Shown one piece after another: positions 50,279 to 54,596 of a stretch of 54,596 nucleotides of DNA. The DNA lies in contig NZ_SNWH01000016.1 in assembly GCF_004361885.1 (NCBI RefSeq), positions 1-54,596 on the forward strand. Reading direction: 5' to 3'. Below the pieces are notes generated by a model. That model was not told where the DNA came from. It worked only from the letters and a program-made list of their open reading frames with translations, and did not search any database. The first letter of the stretch is position 1. Each line of letters starts with the position of its first letter. The position numbers and the translations under genes were made by a program. Origin of the DNA: Halomonas ventosae (GTDB taxonomy: Bacteria > Pseudomonadota > Gammaproteobacteria > Pseudomonadales > Halomonadaceae).

Positions 50279-51652
50279 TTAGAGGACGTCGAGGGCCTCG
50301 GCGAGCTTGCTCACGGCGACCACCTCCATGCCCTCGGGCGAGCGTTTGGGGGCATTGCCGCGGGGCACGATGGCTCGCGTGAAGCCGTGCTTGGCCGCCT
50401 CGACGATGCGCTCCTGGCCGCTGGGTACCGGGCGGATCTCGCCGGAGAGTCCCACCTCGCCGAACACCACCAGCTCCCGCGGGAGCGAGCGGTTCTGCAG
50501 GCTGGAGACCACCGCCAGCAGCACCGCCAGGTCGGCGCTGGTCTCCAGCACCTTGACCCCGCCGACCACGTTGAGAAAAACGTCCTGGTCCCCGGTGAAC
50601 AGCCCACCATGGCGATGCAGCACCGCCAGCAGCATCGCCAGGCGGTTCGGGTCGAGGCCCACGGCGACGCGGCGCGGGTTGCCTAGCGCCGACTCGTCGA
50701 CCAGCGCCTGGACCTCCACAAGGATCGGCCGGGTGCCCTCCCACACCACCATCACCAGGCTGCCGGCACTCTGCTCCTCGTTGCGCGAGAGGAAGATGGC
50801 GCTGGGGTTCTTCACTTCCTTGAGGCCATGCTCGAGCATGGCGAACACACCGAGTTCGTTGACTGCGCCGAAGCGGTTCTTCTGACCGCGCAAGGTTCGA
50901 AAGCGCGAATCCGCCTCGCCCTCGAGCAGCAGCGAGGCATCGATCATGTGCTCCAGCACCTTGGGGCCGGCCAGGCTGCCGTCCTTGGTGACGTGCCCCA
51001 CCAGCATCAGCACGGTATTGCTCTGCTTGGCGAAGCGGGTCAGGGCCGCGGCGGACTCGCGCACCTGGGCGACGCCGCCGGGGGCCGAGGCGATATCCTC
51101 CAGGTGCATGGTCTGGATGGAGTCGATGATTAGAACCTCAGGGCGCTCGCGCTCGGCCACCGCGAGGATGGTCTCGATGCTGGTCTCGGCCAGCATCTTC
51201 AGACCCTGTACCGGCAGCTGCAGGCGGTGGGCGCGCATCGCTACCTGAGAAAGCGACTCCTCGCCGGTGATGTAGACCACCCTGCGGGACTGGGCCAGCT
51301 TGCAGGCCGTCTGCAGCAGCAGGGTCGACTTGCCGGCCCCGGGGTTCCCCCCGAGCAGCACCGCCGACCCCGGCACCAGGCCTCCGCCCAGCACCCGATC
51401 AAACTCGGCGAAGGTGGAGGAGAGTCTGGGCACCTCGCTGAGATCAACGCTGGCCAGGTCGACTACCTCGCGGGACAGGTCGCCGGCGTAACCACTTCGC
51501 GCGGAGGCGGCGGCGCCTGCACCGGGGCGCACCGCCGAAAGACGCACCTCGCTCAAGGTATTCCACTCCTGGCAGCTGCTGCACTGCCCCTGCCACTTGC
51601 GGTACTCGGCACCACACTCGGTGCAGACGAAGGCGCTCTTCGCTTTGGCCAT
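50279..51652 (-). CDS. radA: DNA repair protein RadA
   Basis: A 457-residue ATPase that promotes branch migration in recombination. In order: a C4 zinc finger (Cys10, Cys13, Cys24, Cys27), Walker A GGNPGAGKST (101-110), the RadA-specific KNRFG motif in RGQKNRFGAVNELG, and a C-terminal Lon-protease-like domain (VFLNVVGGVKV, LVVFGEVGLSGEIRPV). The start at 51652 gives the usual MAKAKSAFVCTECGAEYRKW; GGGAG precedes it at a slightly long distance. The longer frame from 51766 is not homologous. Confidence 0.95.
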   Translation of the reverse strand: MAKAKSAFVCTECGAEYRKWQGQCSSCQEWNTLSEVRLSAVRPGAGAAASARSGYAGDLSREVVDLASVDLSEVPRLSSTFAEFDRVLGGGLVPGSAVLLGGNPGAGKSTLLLQTACKLAQSRRVVYITGEESLSQVAMRAHRLQLPVQGLKMLAETSIETILAVAERERPEVLIIDSIQTMHLEDIASAPGGVAQVRESAAALTRFAKQSNTVLMLVGHVTKDGSLAGPKVLEHMIDASLLLEGEADSRFRTLRGQKNRFGAVNELGVFAMLEHGLKEVKNPSAIFLSRNEEQSAGSLVMVVWEGTRPILVEVQALVDESALGNPRRVAVGLDPNRLAMLLAVLHRHGGLFTGDQDVFLNVVGGVKVLETSADLAVLLAVVSSLQNRSLPRELVVFGEVGLSGEIRPVPSGQERIVEAAKHGFTRAIVPRGNAPKRSPEGMEVVAVSKLAEALDVL

Positions 51653-51730
51653 GCGGTACGTTCTCCCAGGTTCAGTATCCTCCTTCCAGCAGGCACCAGC
51701 CAACAGCCGATGGCACGCCCACAACGACAA

Positions 51731-51754
51731 GGGGCGACCCTCAAGGGCCGCCCC
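51731..51754 (-). terminator. Hairpin downstream of the NlpE-like gene
   Basis: GGGGCG-a-CCCT...AGGG-c-CGCCCC forms a strong stem-loop between the NlpE-like gene and radA. The minus-strand sequence after it (TTGTCGTTG) has no good T-run, so termination would be weak or of another kind. Confidence 0.4.
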
Positions 51755-51774
51755 GGGACTGCGCATTCAGAGGC

Positions 51775-52224
51775 TTACTGGCGCTTGAGTCGCAGCATCT
51801 CGCTATTCTGGAAACGACGCAGGTTGGGATCGATCAGTTCCAGCGTCTGTGGGTCGATGCGCAGAAAGTAGTAGGTTTGCCCTTCGCCATCGGGCGTCAG
51901 CTCGTAAACAGTGGCGGTGGGATCCTGCTCGGTCCCTTGGAGGACTTCCCAGTTGCCTGTGTAGTTCTCGTCCGGCGGATTCTGTGGGTGTGCGCGGTAG
52001 GAGGCCTCCAGCTCGAAGTTACGCTGCTCGGCGGCGCCCTGCGCCTCGCCGTTCAGGGTCACGCTCAGATCGATACCGTCGCAGTTTCGACACGGCAAGG
52101 TTCCCTCATAGGTCGCCGTAGTTGCTTCTCTTCCGGGGGCGGCAGTCTGATCAGCGGGTCCGGTGGCGCAGCCGACCAACAGGGCGACCATCGCAGTGCC
52201 GGCCAGCAAGCTCCTGATTTGCAT
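51775..52224 (-). CDS. NlpE-like outer-membrane lipoprotein
   Basis: A 149-residue lipoprotein with lipobox ALLVGC (Cys19) and an NlpE N-terminal domain, TYEGTLPCRNCDGIDLSVTL, carrying the CxxC pair (Cys45/Cys48) linked in E. coli to copper response and Cpx signalling. The rest is beta-rich (TYYFLRIDPQTLELIDPN). AGGAGG lies about 6 bases before the ATG at 52224; longer upstream starts are not supported. It lacks the C-terminal OB domain of E. coli NlpE, like many short relatives. Confidence 0.87.
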   Translation of the reverse strand: MQIRSLLAGTAMVALLVGCATGPADQTAAPGREATTATYEGTLPCRNCDGIDLSVTLNGEAQGAAEQRNFELEASYRAHPQNPPDENYTGNWEVLQGTEQDPTATVYELTPDGEGQTYYFLRIDPQTLELIDPNLRRFQNSEMLRLKRQ

Positions 52225-52324
52225 TTGTGTCCTCCTAACCAATGAGCATGACGCCGTGATACACGGCAGCCTGAGCGACAGCATAACCTCTCGTGCCCTC
52301 AGCGGACAGCTTCGTACCATGCTG

Positions 52325-53218
52325 TCAGGCCGGCGGATGGACATGGGTGAAGATCAGTGCCAGCACCAGCGGCATGACCACCAGGCTGCCCAGGTTGCCG
52401 ATCAGCACCAGCGAAGCCACCTTGTGGGGCTCCTGGCGATACTGCTCCGCCACCAGGTAGTTCAACACGGCCGGCGGCAGGGCGGCAAACACCCAGAGGG
52501 CCGCCGCCTGCAGGCCCGAGAGGTCAAGCCACCAGATCAACGGCACGGCGAGCACCAGGCCCGATAACGGGCAGAGCACCGCACCAAGGATGCCGGTCCT
52601 CCAGTCGCCGAAGTCGATGTCCAGCATCCGCACGCCTAGGGCGAAGAGCATCAGCGGGATGCAGACCCCGCCCAGCATGTGCAGTGCCTCGAGGAACCAG
52701 CCCGGCAGGGGCACGCCGCCTAGATTGACGGCGAGCCCCGCCAGGCTCGCCAGCACGATGGGCATGCGCAGCAGACGCCACAACGGGGTGTGCGGGCTTA
52801 GCATGTAGAGCCCCACCGAGAAGTGCAGCAGCATCTCGATGATGAACAGCACCACCGCCGCCGGCAGGGCCTGCTCACCGAAGGCCAGTACCAGCAGAGG
52901 GATTCCCATATTGCCAGAGTTGTTGAACATCATCGGCGGCAGGAAGGTCTTGGTCTCGAGCTTCAACCACTTTGCCACCGGCCAGAGCACCAGCCCCGAG
53001 CCTAGCACCACCACCGCCCCGGCGAGCGCCAGGCTCGTGTAGTCCGCCAATGGCGCCTGTCGGTCGGCGAGCACGGCGAACACCAGCATGGGCACGAAGA
53101 GTTCCATGTTGAGGGTATTCAGACTGCGGATATCCGGCGTGCGGAAGCGACCATAAAGGGCACCGCAGCCGGCGATCAGGAAGACGGGCAGCAGGGTAGC
53201 GAGGATCTGGGCGGTCAT
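52325..53218 (-). CDS. AEC-family transporter
   Basis: A 297-residue inner-membrane carrier of the auxin efflux carrier family with about ten helices. Typical blocks are LPVFLIAGCGALYGRF, NTLNMELFVPMLVFAVLAD, MMFNNSGNMGIPLLVLAFGEQALP and LFALGVRMLDIDFGDWR. Bacterial members move malate, malonate or similar organic anions; the substrate cannot be read from sequence. It is divergent from hisC. Confidence 0.88.
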   Translation of the reverse strand: MTAQILATLLPVFLIAGCGALYGRFRTPDIRSLNTLNMELFVPMLVFAVLADRQAPLADYTSLALAGAVVVLGSGLVLWPVAKWLKLETKTFLPPMMFNNSGNMGIPLLVLAFGEQALPAAVVLFIIEMLLHFSVGLYMLSPHTPLWRLLRMPIVLASLAGLAVNLGGVPLPGWFLEALHMLGGVCIPLMLFALGVRMLDIDFGDWRTGILGAVLCPLSGLVLAVPLIWWLDLSGLQAAALWVFAALPPAVLNYLVAEQYRQEPHKVASLVLIGNLGSLVVMPLVLALIFTHVHPPA

Positions 53219-53338
53219 TGCAGGGTTCCGTAGGCAGCGAATGATCGATGGCGGCCCCCGAGACTAGCATGGCCGCGGCTTGCGCGGTCAGGCCGCTCGG
53301 GTCACCATGACCAAAGTCCACCCCCCGAGCGAGTGACC

Positions 53339-54394
53339 ATGAGCAAGTTCTGGAGCCCCGCCGTTCGCGAGCTAACCCCCTATGTCCCCGGTGAGCAGCC
53401 CCGCGAGCGCCTGATCAAGCTGAACACCAACGAGAACCCCTATCCGCCCGCCCCCGGGATCGAGGCCGCGCTACGCGAGTTTTCCGCTGATCATTTGCGG
53501 CGCTACCCGGACCCGCAGTCCATCGCCCTGCGCGAGGCGCTGGCCGAGGTGCTCGGGGTGACGACAGAACAGGTGTTCGTCGGCAACGGCTCCGACGAAG
53601 TGCTGGCCCTGGCCTTCCAGGCCTTCTTCCGCCAGGGGCGGCCACTGGAGATGCCGAGCATCTCCTACAGCTTCTACCCAGTCTACTGTCGCCTCTACGA
53701 CGTGGAGCGCCGCGCTCTGCCACTGGACGATGAATGGCGGGTTGACCTGGACGCCTTCACACTCGAGTCCGCCGGAGTGATCTTCGCCAACCCCAATGCC
53801 CCGACCGGCCATGGTCACAGCCGTGCGGCCATCGCCGGACTGCTCGAGCGCATCACCGAGTCGGTAGTGCTGGTCGACGAGGCCTACGTGGATTTCGGCG
53901 GCGAGAGTGCCGTGCCGCTGGTCGAGCGCTTTCCCAACCTGCTGGTCACCGGCACCTTCTCTAAGTCACGCAGCCTGGCCGGCCTGCGGCTCGGCTATGC
54001 GGTGGGCTCCCGCGAACTGATCGAGGGGCTGGAGCGGGTCAAGGACTCCTTCAACTCCTACCCTATCGACAGCCTGACTAGCGCCCTGGGCATCGCCTCC
54101 CTGACGGACCGCGAGCACTTCGAGGCTTGCCGCGAGGCGGTAATCACCACCCGCGAGCGCACTCGGGTGCGACTCGAGGCCCTTGGCTTCCAGGTGTTGC
54201 CCTCGCAGACCAACTTCCTGCTGGTCAGCCACCCGAAACTCGATGCCGCTCAACTCTTCGTTGAGCTGCGCGAGCGCCGCGTGCTGGTGCGACACTTCAA
54301 CACCGAGGTGCTGCGCGACTACCTGAGGATCTCCATCGGCACCGATGACGAGATGGATAGCCTCATCGAGGCGCTCGAAAGCCTGTGTCGCTAG
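53339..54394 (+). CDS. hisC: Histidinol-phosphate aminotransferase
   Basis: A 351-residue PLP-dependent fold-type I aminotransferase for the seventh histidine step. The PLP lysine is Lys209 in TGTFSKSRSLAGLRLGY; NTNENPYPP, GSDEVLALAF, ANPNAPTGH and VDEAYVDF are visible. A GTG at 53333 and an ATG at 53339 are both in frame; the ATG is preferred. It is separate from hisBHAF by about 7 kb and ends before a bidirectional terminator. Confidence 0.94.
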   Translation: MSKFWSPAVRELTPYVPGEQPRERLIKLNTNENPYPPAPGIEAALREFSADHLRRYPDPQSIALREALAEVLGVTTEQVFVGNGSDEVLALAFQAFFRQGRPLEMPSISYSFYPVYCRLYDVERRALPLDDEWRVDLDAFTLESAGVIFANPNAPTGHGHSRAAIAGLLERITESVVLVDEAYVDFGGESAVPLVERFPNLLVTGTFSKSRSLAGLRLGYAVGSRELIEGLERVKDSFNSYPIDSLTSALGIASLTDREHFEACREAVITTRERTRVRLEALGFQVLPSQTNFLLVSHPKLDAAQLFVELRERRVLVRHFNTEVLRDYLRISIGTDDEMDSLIEALESLCR

Positions 54395-54469
54395 TTTGAA
54401 ACCTGCGGTCCTGATATACGCCCCCTGATTCAGGATTTCGAGGCGTGACGTAAAGAAGGCACCACCCAT

Positions 54470-54507
54470 AAAAAAACCCCGAGCTCAAATGAACTCGGGG
54501 TTTTTTT
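54470..54507. terminator. Bidirectional terminator between hisC and the rRNA operon
   Basis: Seven A, CCCCGAG (54477-54483), a 10-base loop, CTCGGGG (54494-54500) and seven T. It can terminate hisC from the left and the 5S rRNA transcript from the right. Confidence 0.95.
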
Positions 54508-54514
54508 CGGGATA

Positions 54515-54596
54515 AGTGCCTGACGATGACCTACTCTCGCATGGGGAGGCCCCACACTACCATCGGCGCTGAGCGGTTTCACTGCTGAGTTCGGCA
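54515..54596 (-). rRNA. rrf: 5S ribosomal RNA, 3' part
   Basis: The reverse complement reads as the conserved 5S segment TGCCGAACTCAG, GCGCCGATGGTAGTGTGGGG and CCCCATGCGAGAGTAGG, ending in GTCAGGCACTT. The gene continues beyond position 54596. It is the last gene of an rRNA operon on the minus strand. Confidence 0.95.

Overview
The window is GC-rich gammaproteobacterial DNA, most likely from a Halomonas-like member of the Halomonadaceae. That placement is an inference from gene content and protein style; no 16S gene is in view. About 39.1 kb is the inner part of an integrative conjugative element (ICE) of the PFGI-1/ICEclc/PAPI-1 class. The remaining 15.5 kb is ordinary chromosome, ending inside a 5S rRNA gene.

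ICE layout. The right end abuts the 3' end of a tRNA-Thr gene (39098-39173), the probable attachment site. Reading leftward on the minus strand come a partition/replication module (parA, dnaB, a DUF7673-like protein, a HicA-like protein, parB, DUF2857, the STY4528-type replication protein, the TIGR03761 protein, a DUF3158-like protein, ssb), then topB, then the conjugation genes (STY4534-type protein, PilL lipoprotein, coiled-coil anchor protein, TIGR03759, lytic transglycosylase, a small zinc-ribbon protein, TIGR03765, the TraD coupling protein, and the MPF-G secretion genes down to the VirB4 ATPase). Tight ATGA-type overlaps indicate long polycistronic units. The integrase, the relaxase and the secretion genes that normally follow virB4 are not in the window; they should lie left of position 1 or be lost.

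Cargo. Two accessory blocks interrupt the ICE core. Block 1 (1-6384) holds an ISL3 transposase, a truncated IS5-type fragment, an orphan TRAP substrate-binding protein and a complete catechol ortho-cleavage set, catB-catC-catA with divergent catR. Block 2 (25121-30040) lies between topB and ssb and holds a LysR regulator, an M20 amidohydrolase, a YfcC-type permease, a glutaminase and a decayed IS481-type transposase end. I infer that block 2 imports and hydrolyses an N-acyl amino acid, possibly an acyl-glutamine.

Most striking non-coding structure. At 30968-31331 eight 19-bp palindromes recur every 49-50 bp, with one related copy just upstream of parB at 36083-36099. This looks like a partition centromere, operator or replication array for the ICE. 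A second, about 0.8-kb gene-free region (22165-22975) next to topB holds several strong inverted repeats and is a candidate transfer origin or leader.

Chromosome. A tRNA-Phe/Gln/Thr operon with a strong promoter is followed by yggX, mutY, asmA, the histidine genes hisB-hisH-hisA-hisF, a DUF416 gene, an alkyltransferase-like gene, a glutamine-amidotransferase-like gene lacking its cysteine, mnmH-selD (2-selenouridine tRNA modification), radA, an NlpE-like lipoprotein, an AEC transporter, hisC, a bidirectional terminator and the 3' part of a 5S rRNA.
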